Assembly: GCA_016788705.1 (NCBI GenBank)
Contig: JAEUSQ010000049.1
Span: 1-43,959, forward strand
Source: Bacteroidetes Order II. bacterium
Lineage (GTDB): Bacteria > Bacteroidota > Rhodothermia > Rhodothermales > UBA2364
Direction: 5' to 3'
Length of the DNA stretch: 43,959 nt
Below are positions 24,654-32,558 of the stretch, one piece after another. Position numbers and translations under genes: made by a program. Numbering within the stretch: the first letter of the stretch is position 1; each line of letters begins with the position of its first letter. The notes beneath the pieces are model-generated. The model was not told the origin of the DNA. It saw only the letters and a list, made by a program, of their open reading frames with translations, and made no database searches.

Positions 24654-25375
24654 GCGGGGCCAAAGGGTTTTTTACACACGAACAGGGTTCCAGCCAAGCG
24701 ATTGTGCTGCACAAGACTGGCTGGGAAATGGTTTTCAGCCTGAATAGTCCGTACATCAAATCCGATGCTTCCCAGTGTTTCAGGAAGGTCTTTGCCATAG
24801 TGATGTTGGTATTGATCTGCGTATTTACCCCATAAATGATGTCGTTCTGCCAGAGTGAGGTCGTCTGCATGAAGGGTGATGGGCGACATTGCATCGTAGG
24901 GGTTTTGCATCAACAGGCAGCCACCGGGTGTTAAAATCCTATAGAGTTCTTTAAGTGCTTGTACATCGTTTCGGACTTCCGGTAAAACGTGGTGGCACAT
25001 TACCAAGTCGTATGAGGCATCGTCAACGGCTAAATTTTCTATGTCTAAGTGAATATCTACTCCTTGTACATAAAGATCTGTCGTAACGTAAGTCCAGGGT
25101 TTCCAATTACGAAAAATCTTCTCAAAACAAGCTTCGGGTGCAAAGTGCAGCACCCGCAGTGGTTGCTTTGGCAACAGAGAATCCTGAAGAAACAGCCAAA
25201 ATGCGCGGTGTCTTTCTAAGGAGCCGCAGACAGGGCATTGGGCATTGGCGCGTTTATTGGCGCCACCGGGCAAGAATTTCCTAAAGTGCCCGTCGCATAC
25301 CGGGCAATAATATGTGTGGCCACGTAAAAAATGAGCCACGATTCGGCGAATCACCTTTTTTATGATTACATTCAT
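24650..25375 (-). CDS. SAM-dependent methyltransferase with N-terminal zinc ribbon
   Basis: A 241-residue protein. Residues 20-55 hold two Cys pairs, YCPVCDGHF and AQCPVCGSLERHRAF, a probable zinc ribbon. A class I methyltransferase core follows: RVLHFAPEACFEKIF (in place of the usual glycine-rich motif I), VTTDLYVQGVDIHLDIENL, YDLVMCHHVLPEV and YRILTPGGCLLMQNP. Substrate is unknown; similar proteins are often linked to surface-glycan or small-molecule methylation. Its stop overlaps that of menF by 4 bp in convergent orientation, leaving no room for a terminator between them. Confidence 0.75.
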   Translation of the reverse strand: MNVIIKKVIRRIVAHFLRGHTYYCPVCDGHFRKFLPGGANKRANAQCPVCGSLERHRAFWLFLQDSLLPKQPLRVLHFAPEACFEKIFRNWKPWTYVTTDLYVQGVDIHLDIENLAVDDASYDLVMCHHVLPEVRNDVQALKELYRILTPGGCLLMQNPYDAMSPITLHADDLTLAERHHLWGKYADQYQHHYGKDLPETLGSIGFDVRTIQAENHFPASLVQHNRLAGTLFVCKKPFGPA

Positions 25376-25809
25376 AAACGATATAGACCCATTGGGTTAA
25401 AAAGATGACTATTCACAAATATATGATCTGGTCTGGCTTTCATATAAAGAATATTGTCTTATAAACTAGACATCTGTGTTTACGATACTATACCAAAAAA
25501 CAGGGCGGCTTGGGGAAAGAAAGAGGATTGTTGCCGCCGTGTTTTTCCCAAAGACAAGTACGATAGTGTCTATGAAGGATCATACGCAATAAAAGGTAAG
25601 TTATGGGTAAAATTGAACATGAGCGGATATCGGGTGTAAAAACCGCTCTCTTTTCCGATCTGTAATAAAAGGATTGAAAGGCGTGATAAGTTGTTAAGTT
25701 TGGTCAAAACCCAAAGAAAAGGCATTGTGTTTGCGAAAAACAGAACAAAGGAACTTTCCCACCCCAGCTACCAAAAAATTATGTAACCCCACCTTAAATC
25801 TTACTTCCC
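25376..25809. other. Intergenic stretch with one doubtful small frame and a hairpin
   Basis: A 61-codon frame opens at a TTG at 25454 and ends at 25639. Its product contains VFPKDKYDSVYEGSYAIKG but has no recognised family and no ATG start, so I do not call it a gene. Its last codons lie in a GAGCGG/CCGCTC hairpin (25621-25648). The rest, 25650-25809, should hold the promoter of the lipoprotein gene, with no clear consensus seen. Confidence 0.3.
25621..25655 (+). terminator. Possible intrinsic terminator
   Basis: Stem GAGCGG (25621-25626) with CCGCTC (25643-25648), a 16-base A-rich loop, then TCTTTTCC. The short stem and impure T-run make this a modest candidate. It suggests a short plus-strand transcript ends here. 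Confidence 0.35.
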
Positions 25810-26505
25810 ATGAAAAGATGGTTTATTGGATCTGTCATGATCCTATTGGTTTTAACGACCACCGCTGGCTGTACGTTGAACAAATTACCAGAATACAATC
25901 TTCGGGACCAGAAAATGGCGGTAATGGCTGCCATTCCTCCTTCCCCTAAAATTTATTCGGATTTTTGGTACGACACCCGTATTGATTATCGTAACCCTTG
26001 GCGAGCAATGTTGCGGGTTGGAACAGCCGTCGCGAAGTATATTCAGGTGGACAAAGCCGAGGCGCGCTTAGACAGTGCCTTGCAACACGTAGATGTGTCG
26101 GAGATTATGGCCCGGAAAACGTTGTTATCGGCTGCTGAACCTATTGGTTATGCGCCAGTTAACAGGGTAAAAGACGCTGACTTTATTATGGACCTGCGTA
26201 TTCAACAGTATGGTATCCGTGCCGATTCTTGGTTTGGTGCAACCTACCTTTTTGTCGAAGGGGATGTCTTGATTTACGATAACCAAACCAATAAGGCCAT
26301 TTGGAAACGGGGAATTCAAGTTCGGGAACGGGTATCCCGCCATTGGTTTGGTTTGGGAGGGGGCGCTGGAAACATCTTTACGGCTACCGATCTGGCAAAA
26401 CTCTCTGTGAAAGACATGGAAGCCGGGTTCCGAAACTTGGCCGAGTTTGCGGGCGAACGGATTGCCCGTTCCATTTTGGACGACTACCAACGCAAGCGAC
26501 GTTAA
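25810..26505 (+). CDS. Lipoprotein of unknown function
   Basis: 231 residues. The N-terminus MKRWFIGSVMILLVLTTTAG followed by Cys21 is a lipoprotein signal with lipobox TAGC, so the protein should be anchored in the outer membrane or periplasm. The body has alternating beta-type segments (VKDADFIMDLRIQQYGI, YLFVEGDVLIYDNQTNKAIWKRGIQVRERV) reminiscent of small envelope lipoproteins such as DUF4136-like or LPS-assembly types, but I cannot assign a family. It stands alone, with a strong terminator 27 bases after the stop. Confidence 0.75.
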   Translation: MKRWFIGSVMILLVLTTTAGCTLNKLPEYNLRDQKMAVMAAIPPSPKIYSDFWYDTRIDYRNPWRAMLRVGTAVAKYIQVDKAEARLDSALQHVDVSEIMARKTLLSAAEPIGYAPVNRVKDADFIMDLRIQQYGIRADSWFGATYLFVEGDVLIYDNQTNKAIWKRGIQVRERVSRHWFGLGGGAGNIFTATDLAKLSVKDMEAGFRNLAEFAGERIARSILDDYQRKRR

Positions 26506-26532
26506 GCAAAGGCCGTTTTTGAATAAACTTGT

Positions 26533-26565
26533 TGCCCTTCTTCCAAAGAGTAGGGCATTTTTTTT
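26533..26565 (+). terminator. Intrinsic terminator after the lipoprotein gene
   Basis: Stem TGCCCT (26533-26538) with AGGGCA (26552-26557), then eight T residues at 26558-26565. Classic form and position. Confidence 0.75.
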
Positions 26566-27100
26566 AGCCCTCGAAGAGCATAAGCGGCATTTCAGCCATG
26601 CCCGACGGTGGTCTCTTACATACCATAAACTGTTATGGTGGAGTACCCTAGACATAAACCTATAGTGATAGTGCTTCAAGAAAATCCAAACCAATTCCCC
26701 AATATGGGTATATCTCCAAGCGGCTTGGTGGTGAAATCAAGCCGCCTTTCTCTTTTGGCAAAAGGGTATTCGTTGCCAAGGTAGCGTTTGAAGTGATTCC
26801 AAAACATGCCTGAATTTTACAGAATAGGTCAAAAGGATGGGGGTCTGTAAGTAATTGATTTTACACATTAACCATCAACGTCCAAATACCCCCTGTTTTC
26901 TAGGGAGCCTAAAAAGAAAAAAGCCCATTCCACTTCTTTATGGTTTGGTTAATTTACCGGAACCTCATCCGCCACATTAAACATTGTATGGGTTCATGTC
27001 CTATTTTATACCAAACGTTAACGTATGCTTGCTCCGGCAAACTTTGGCTTTTCCAAAAGTTTTGCTTGGTCGGCCTTGTCCCTAAAACCATCGTTTACCC
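26566..27100. other. Long gap without protein gene, holding several inverted repeats
   Basis: No credible coding frame is seen in more than 500 bases. It contains ACCATAA-ACTG-TTATGGT (26622-26639), a 7-bp perfect stem with a 4-base loop, and GCGGCTTG/CAAGCCGC (26720-26745), an 8-bp perfect stem followed by a pyrimidine tract CTTTCTCTTTT. The second could end a short non-coding transcript. The remainder must carry the nagB-fusion promoter. Confidence 0.35.
26720..26756 (+). terminator. Hairpin with pyrimidine tail, possible terminator of a small RNA
   Basis: GCGGCTTG (26720-26727) pairs perfectly with CAAGCCGC (26738-26745), with a 10-base loop and then CTTTCTCTTTT. The nearest gene upstream already has its own terminator at 26533, so this hairpin is unexplained by known genes. 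Confidence 0.4.
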
Positions 27101-29002
27101 ATGTCAAACACCACACGAATTCAGGCCAGATCCAGTCATGCCATGCGCTTGGAGAGATTGCCTGTCCTCATTTTTGATGATCCGGCACAAATGGCGCGAC
27201 AAGTTGCCAGAAAAGTGGCCAACCTTATCCAAGACCGTGCCGTTACCGGAAGAATGGCCGTATTGGGCCTTCCGACAGGTTCTACACCTATTGGCGTTTA
27301 TCGTGAATTGGTTCGGATGCACCAAGAAGAAGGGTTGGATTTTTCCAATGTCATCACGTTTAACCTCGACGAATATTACCCGATGAAGCCCGATGCGCTG
27401 CAAAGTTATCATCGGTTTATGGAGGAAAATCTTTTCAAACATGTCAATGTTCCTCGTAAGAATATCCATATTCCCCGTGGCGATATCCCCCGTGAAGAAG
27501 TGGACACGCATTGCGATGAATATGAATGGCAAATTAAAAAGGCGGGTGGAATAGACCTGATGTTATTGGGCATAGGTCGAAGTGGGCATATTGGCTTCAA
27601 TGAGCCGGGTTCTCGCCGCGACGATCGTACCCGAATGGTTGTTTTGGACGAAGTGACACGCCGAGATGCTGCTGGGGATTTCTTCGAAGAGAAAAATGTC
27701 CCTCGCGAAGCCATCACGATGGGGGTAGGGTCAATTCTAGAGTGCCGTGAAATCATCCTAATGGCCACGGGTGAACACAAAGGTTATATTATCCGAAAAG
27801 CCGTAGAAGAAGAACCCAATAGCAGTGTGACCGCCTCGTTTTTGCAGGAACACCTCCAGTGTACCTTCTATGTGGATCGGGCGTCGGCGAGTGAATTAAC
27901 ACGCGAAAAAACACCTTGGATTGTGGGTGATGTTTCATGGAGTGCCGAAATGGCCCGTAAAGCGGTTGTTTGGTTGGCTAAAAAAATCAAAAAACCAATC
28001 CTGCATCTGGAAACCGCAGACTTTCACCACCACCATATGCACGATTTGGTCAATGCTCATGGGACTGCGGATGAACTGACGTATAAAATCTTTATGGAGC
28101 TTCGGGATCGTATCAAATACCAGCCTGAATTGCCCAAGAAAAAGTCTTGTATCTGCTTTAGTCCCCATCCAGACGATGATGTCATCTCGATGGGAGGGAT
28201 GCTCGGAAAATTAGCCCAGAACAAAAATGATGTGACCGTTGCTTACATGACGAACGGATCGGTTGCCGTATTTGATATGGATGTGGAACGCCATCTGAGG
28301 TTTCTAGAGATGTCTGCACGGCTCCACGGCGGTGCGGAAGGAGAAGCCCGTATCAAAGCCTTTACACGTCCGATTTTTGATTTTATCACCCACAAAAAAC
28401 CCGGCCAAATAGACACTGCCGAGATTCAACAGTTGAAGGCTTATATCCGATACACCGAAGCCATTGCCGGAATTGAAGTAATGGGCTTGCACGAAAAGGA
28501 CGCACGTTTTCTGGATATGCCCTTTTATAAGACAGGGGAGGTAAAAAAAGCCCCCATTGGCGAAGACGATGTTCAGATTGTTTTAGACCTCTTCAATGAG
28601 CACAAGCCAGATCATATTTATGTGGCAGGGGATTTGTCTGATCCGCATGGAACACACCGAATGTGTTATACGGCCATCAAGCGGGCATTAGAGAAATATA
28701 ACCAACAAGAAGGGGTGAAGAAACCACTCGTTTGGCTATACCGTGGGGCTTGGCAAGAATGGGAAATTGAGAAAGCCGATATCTTTTTACCCATGTCTAA
28801 AGCAGACCTAAGCCAAAAAATTGACGCCATCTACAAACATGAAAGTCAAAAAGACCGGGCCCTTTTTCCTGGTTCGGATGCCCGTGAATTTTGGGAACGG
28901 GCGCGCGACCGCAATGTGGGCTTAGCCCGCGAAATGGATGCCCTTGGTTTACCAGAATTTTATGCGGCGGAGGCCTATGTGACCTGCCACGAAATGCCAT
29001 AA
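27101..29002 (+). CDS. nagB: Glucosamine-6-phosphate deaminase fused to a PIG-L deacetylase domain
   Basis: A 633-residue two-domain protein. Residues ~20-290 are the NagB fold: LGLPTGSTPIGVYREL, FNLDEYY (Asp90) and LLGIGRSGHIGFNEPGS (His163, Glu168). In E. coli NagB the loop is GVGNDGHIAFNEP with catalytic Asp141; that place is Ser161 here. Residues ~348-590 are a PIG-L/LmbE-type zinc deacetylase: FSPHPDDDVISMGGML (ligand cluster 356-359) and GDLSDPHGTHRMCY. NagB turns GlcN6P into fructose-6-P and ammonia; PIG-L enzymes remove N-acetyl from GlcNAc derivatives. The fusion suggests both steps of GlcNAc use in one polypeptide. Such fusions are known in Bacteroidota. It stands alone. Confidence 0.9.
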   Translation: MSNTTRIQARSSHAMRLERLPVLIFDDPAQMARQVARKVANLIQDRAVTGRMAVLGLPTGSTPIGVYRELVRMHQEEGLDFSNVITFNLDEYYPMKPDALQSYHRFMEENLFKHVNVPRKNIHIPRGDIPREEVDTHCDEYEWQIKKAGGIDLMLLGIGRSGHIGFNEPGSRRDDRTRMVVLDEVTRRDAAGDFFEEKNVPREAITMGVGSILECREIILMATGEHKGYIIRKAVEEEPNSSVTASFLQEHLQCTFYVDRASASELTREKTPWIVGDVSWSAEMARKAVVWLAKKIKKPILHLETADFHHHHMHDLVNAHGTADELTYKIFMELRDRIKYQPELPKKKSCICFSPHPDDDVISMGGMLGKLAQNKNDVTVAYMTNGSVAVFDMDVERHLRFLEMSARLHGGAEGEARIKAFTRPIFDFITHKKPGQIDTAEIQQLKAYIRYTEAIAGIEVMGLHEKDARFLDMPFYKTGEVKKAPIGEDDVQIVLDLFNEHKPDHIYVAGDLSDPHGTHRMCYTAIKRALEKYNQQEGVKKPLVWLYRGAWQEWEIEKADIFLPMSKADLSQKIDAIYKHESQKDRALFPGSDAREFWERARDRNVGLAREMDALGLPEFYAAEAYVTCHEMP

Positions 29003-29384
29003 GCCCATCTGATCTAAAGAAAGGGGGTCTGTTTAGATAGATTCCCTTTTTGATTTTTTATGAAGTTAATCTGGTTAACGAAGTGGTAAAAGGTTTCTGT
29101 TTGGGGGGGGCGTTTTTTAAAGCCCACCAATTTGGGTTCTGTTAACCTCACGGATAGACTAAGTGTTGAAAAAACAGAGACCATTTCTGAATCGAAAGGT
29201 GATTTTTTGGGAGAAGTGTACGCCAAACGGATGGCCTTGGTCACCCATCAAAAAATGGTACACCAAAAAAGCGCTTGCGGTATGGGATTAAAATTGGTAC
29301 TATTCCCCAAAATGAGGTCATATTTTTGGATTTGTGCTATACATTATGAACTTTCTCTCATCTCCCGATAAAACCCGATCAATC
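29003..29384. other. Intergenic region upstream of the outer-membrane operon
   Basis: About 380 bases, T-rich just after the nagB stop, with no coding frame I can support. It carries two GTTAAC hexamers (29077-29082 and 29140-29145) and a promoter-like element at 29321. No riboswitch fold was recognised. Confidence 0.35.
29294..29328 (+). promoter_or_regulatory. Bacteroidota-type promoter of the outer-membrane operon
   Basis: TATTTTTG at 29321-29328 matches TAnnTTTG exactly, with TTG at 29294-29296 as -33 element (24-base spacer). The preferred start codon of the receptor gene is 57 bases downstream. The same octamer precedes the LexA-like gene. Confidence 0.5.
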
Positions 29385-32300
29385 ATGAAACGCAAATGCT
29401 GGAGTATCCTGCTTTTGCTTGTGCTGTACACTGGTACGGCTTGGGCACAAAGCGGAAAAATTGCCGGACGGGTTACTGATGCCGCAACTGGGCTGGGGCT
29501 TCCCGGTGTTACATTGCAGGTACTTGGAACCACGCAGGGCAATGTGTCGGACACGGAGGGTTATTTCTCCATTATTAATGTCCGACCGGGAACGTACACG
29601 ATTCGCGTCTCCTTCATTGGTTACGAGACCGTAAATGTGAGCGATGTGCGGGTGAGTACCAACCTGACTACCCCGCTGAATGTACAACTAAAAGAAGAAA
29701 CGACCCTAACGGAAGTAACGGTTATTGCCGAACGTCCCGTAGTCCAAAAGGATGTTTCTAACTCGACCGCCAGTATTGGGGCACAGGAAGTGGCTCGCCT
29801 ACCCGTAGCCTCGGTTACAGGAGCTGTGGGCCTACAAGCTGGTATTCAAGGACTCTCGTTTCGGGGTTCAGGCTCCGACGAATTGTCTTTTAACGTCAAT
29901 GGCCTCACCCTGCGCGATGAACGCGACAACTCGCCGATTACCAATATCCCGCTGTCTTCGGTAGAGGAAATTCAGGTGCAAACAGGGGGCTTTAATGCCG
30001 AATATGGCAACGTAAGGTCTGGTGTGGTAAACGTGATCACGAAGGAAGGAAAGCGGGATCGCTATGAAGCCAGTATTAATGTGCGGTATAGTCCGCCAGC
30101 ACAAAAAAATATTGGGCCAGCAGCCAATGACTTAAATTCGTACTGGATTCGCCGTTTCATAGACCCACAAGTGGCGATGACCGGAACAGGCTCTTGGGAC
30201 CAAGCCACGCGGGACCAATATGGAACCTTTGAAGGATGGATCGCCGTTTCCGAAAAACGATTAAAGGACGATGATCCAACCAACGATATGACGCCGGAAG
30301 CCTTGCAAAAAGCATTTTTATGGCAGCATCGGAAGAATATGCAGATCAATCGTCCTGATTACAATGTGGACTTTGGATTTGGCGGTCCTATTCCTGGCCT
30401 GAACAAAATCGGGAATACCCGCTTTTATGCTTCTTTTATCCAAAACCAAGACATTTACATGATTCCACTCAATACCGATCGGTATCGAGATTATAATGGC
30501 CACATTAAAGTTACATCGGACGTAGCGAAAGGCATGAAGTTCTCGCTGGAAGGCATGATGGGGCGGCAAAGTGGGACTTCTGCAAGCCGTTCGGGTGCTC
30601 CAGGCTTTTTCCGTTCTGCCTCTGGTATCGCCAGCAACCTGACAAGTGTGAGTTTTATTGATTCGCGGATTTTCTCGCAGGATTATTGGAACCCAACCGA
30701 GGTAAATAGCAAGATGTTTGGTGCTACATTCAACCATGCATTGAACGGTAAAAGCTATTATGAAATTCAGGCGGCTTATTTGGCTACGGAATACGATACG
30801 GTTCCGGGAGAAGGTCGGGATATTTCGATTATACAAACCTTTGGGGGTGTTGGTTTTGACGAAGGCCCTTATGGCTTTATGCCCAATCCTTCTAATGGCG
30901 TAGATGGGATGCGGATGGGTGTAGGGATGTCTAACGCTCGCGACTCCAGTTTTGTTGGGGTCTTTAACCTAAAGGGGAACTATACCAATCAACTCAATCG
31001 TTTTCTACAAGTTCGGACTGGTTTTGAGCTAAACCAGAGCAACACCAAAGTGAATTATGGCAACTTTGACTCATACTTGCCCTCCAGTAATTCACAGTCC
31101 AAATGGGATCGCTCGCCCATTCGTGGGGCACTGTTTGCACAAACCAAATTGGAATTTAATGGAATGGTAGCCAACCTCGGTTTGCGTGCAGACTATTTCC
31201 ATGCGGGCGGAGACTGGTATGTTTTAGACCCATTCTCGAATGTATTATCTTCCAAAGGGTCTCCCGAATTGGAAAATCAAGAAAAGGCCCCAACGAAGAA
31301 GATTTTGGAGTTTAGCCCGCGCGTAGGTGTTTCTTTCCCCGTCACAACGCTTTCCAAGTTGTATTTCAACTACGGCCACTTCCGCTCCATGCCTGCCCCC
31401 GAGAACTTGTTCTTGGTGCGGTATGCCACCACAACCGGACAAATAACCCGCATCGCCAATCCGAATAACCCATTACCCAAAACGGTTGCCTACGAATTGG
31501 GCTACGAACAGTCGGTTGCGGAGCAATTCTTGATTCGTGTTGCCGGATATTATAAAGACGTATCTCTCCAGCCTTATCTGGTAAACTATGTCTCTAAAAA
31601 CAATACCGTAAACTATACTACATCCGAACCCAATTTGTATGAAGACATTCGTGGCTTCGAAGTGACGCTTTCTCGGAATCGCGGTTGGTTGCAAGGATTT
31701 GTCAACTTTACCTATATGGTGAATTCTTCAGGCTACTTTGGCTATGGAACGGTTTATCAAAATCCGCAAGCCATGCGGAACTATGTAAACGACGATGCGG
31801 TACGCCGTGCTGCCCAATCCAAACCGCAACCATACCCCTATGGGCGGTTGAACATAGACTTGATTTCGCCGGATGATTGGGGGCCTAAAGTGGGAAATAT
31901 GAACCCCTTGGGTGGATGGAAGACTAGTGTAATTGTGTCTTGGCAAGATGGCGGTAAAGCAACCTGGGTGGGCGGGGGCTCTAAACCAGGTGTCGAGCGC
32001 AATGTGGATGTGGTGGACTTTTGGAACATGAACCTGCGGTTTGCCAAGTCCTTTTATATCGGAAAGAGGGGGGTAGAGTTTTTTGCTGATGTGTTTAACG
32101 TATTGAATACCAAACGCTTATCCTCATATGGCTATTTCGATGGCGTGGACATCAACAAATATCGCCTTTCCTTACATTTGCCGGAATCGCCCGACTATCC
32201 CAACATCCCAGGCAATGACAAATTCGGAACGTTCCGTAAGCCAGGAGTGGCTTACCAGCCCACGACTGGCATCCAAAATCGAAGCAGCGTCACAGCTTCC

Positions 32301-32492
32301 GGAGATGTATTGTATTATGAGTTCGATACCAAGTCCTATATCCAATTCAAAGATGGTCAGTGGGTGGATGCGGATAAAAGTTTTGTGGACGCTGTACTGA
32401 ACGAAAAACGCTACATTGACATGCCAAATCAGGAATTTCTGAACTTCTTAGACCCACGTGACTTCTGGTTTGGACTACGGATTAAGTTGTAA
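29385..32492 (+). CDS. TonB-dependent outer-membrane receptor with CarboxypepD-reg domain
   Basis: The ATG at 29385 gives 1035 residues starting with a signal peptide (CWSILLLLVLYTGTAWAQ). A CarboxypepD-regulatory domain (IAGRVTDAATGLGLPGVTLQ to VQLKEE) follows, then the plug (LSFNVNGLTLRDERDNSPI, VEEIQVQTGGFNAEYG, GVVNVITKEG), then a ~800-residue barrel with many aromatic-rich strands. It ends in DFWFGLRIKL, the usual aromatic-terminated strand. SusC-type receptors move large nutrients with TonB energy. No SusD lipoprotein follows; instead the partners are a T9SS-like secreted protein, a PorV-like barrel and an IPT lipoprotein. Substrate unknown. An earlier in-frame start at 29334 would place polar residues before the signal peptide and is less likely. 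Confidence 0.88.
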   Translation: MKRKCWSILLLLVLYTGTAWAQSGKIAGRVTDAATGLGLPGVTLQVLGTTQGNVSDTEGYFSIINVRPGTYTIRVSFIGYETVNVSDVRVSTNLTTPLNVQLKEETTLTEVTVIAERPVVQKDVSNSTASIGAQEVARLPVASVTGAVGLQAGIQGLSFRGSGSDELSFNVNGLTLRDERDNSPITNIPLSSVEEIQVQTGGFNAEYGNVRSGVVNVITKEGKRDRYEASINVRYSPPAQKNIGPAANDLNSYWIRRFIDPQVAMTGTGSWDQATRDQYGTFEGWIAVSEKRLKDDDPTNDMTPEALQKAFLWQHRKNMQINRPDYNVDFGFGGPIPGLNKIGNTRFYASFIQNQDIYMIPLNTDRYRDYNGHIKVTSDVAKGMKFSLEGMMGRQSGTSASRSGAPGFFRSASGIASNLTSVSFIDSRIFSQDYWNPTEVNSKMFGATFNHALNGKSYYEIQAAYLATEYDTVPGEGRDISIIQTFGGVGFDEGPYGFMPNPSNGVDGMRMGVGMSNARDSSFVGVFNLKGNYTNQLNRFLQVRTGFELNQSNTKVNYGNFDSYLPSSNSQSKWDRSPIRGALFAQTKLEFNGMVANLGLRADYFHAGGDWYVLDPFSNVLSSKGSPELENQEKAPTKKILEFSPRVGVSFPVTTLSKLYFNYGHFRSMPAPENLFLVRYATTTGQITRIANPNNPLPKTVAYELGYEQSVAEQFLIRVAGYYKDVSLQPYLVNYVSKNNTVNYTTSEPNLYEDIRGFEVTLSRNRGWLQGFVNFTYMVNSSGYFGYGTVYQNPQAMRNYVNDDAVRRAAQSKPQPYPYGRLNIDLISPDDWGPKVGNMNPLGGWKTSVIVSWQDGGKATWVGGGSKPGVERNVDVVDFWNMNLRFAKSFYIGKRGVEFFADVFNVLNTKRLSSYGYFDGVDINKYRLSLHLPESPDYPNIPGNDKFGTFRKPGVAYQPTTGIQNRSSVTASGDVLYYEFDTKSYIQFKDGQWVDADKSFVDAVLNEKRYIDMPNQEFLNFLDPRDFWFGLRIKL

Positions 32493-32558
32493 TACAGTTT
32501 AGGCCTGTCTGCAATTGCAGAACAGGACTGGTTGAAACATCAATAGGCGAAAATTTTT

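Noticed and set aside
25454-25639. A 61-codon frame with TTG start
   Set aside because: Start codon weak, no family, and its end overlaps a hairpin; kept only as a note in the intergenic entry.
29003-29384. Riboswitch upstream of the TonB receptor
   Set aside because: The gap is long enough for one, but no conserved riboswitch core (for example the B12 box) could be recognised.
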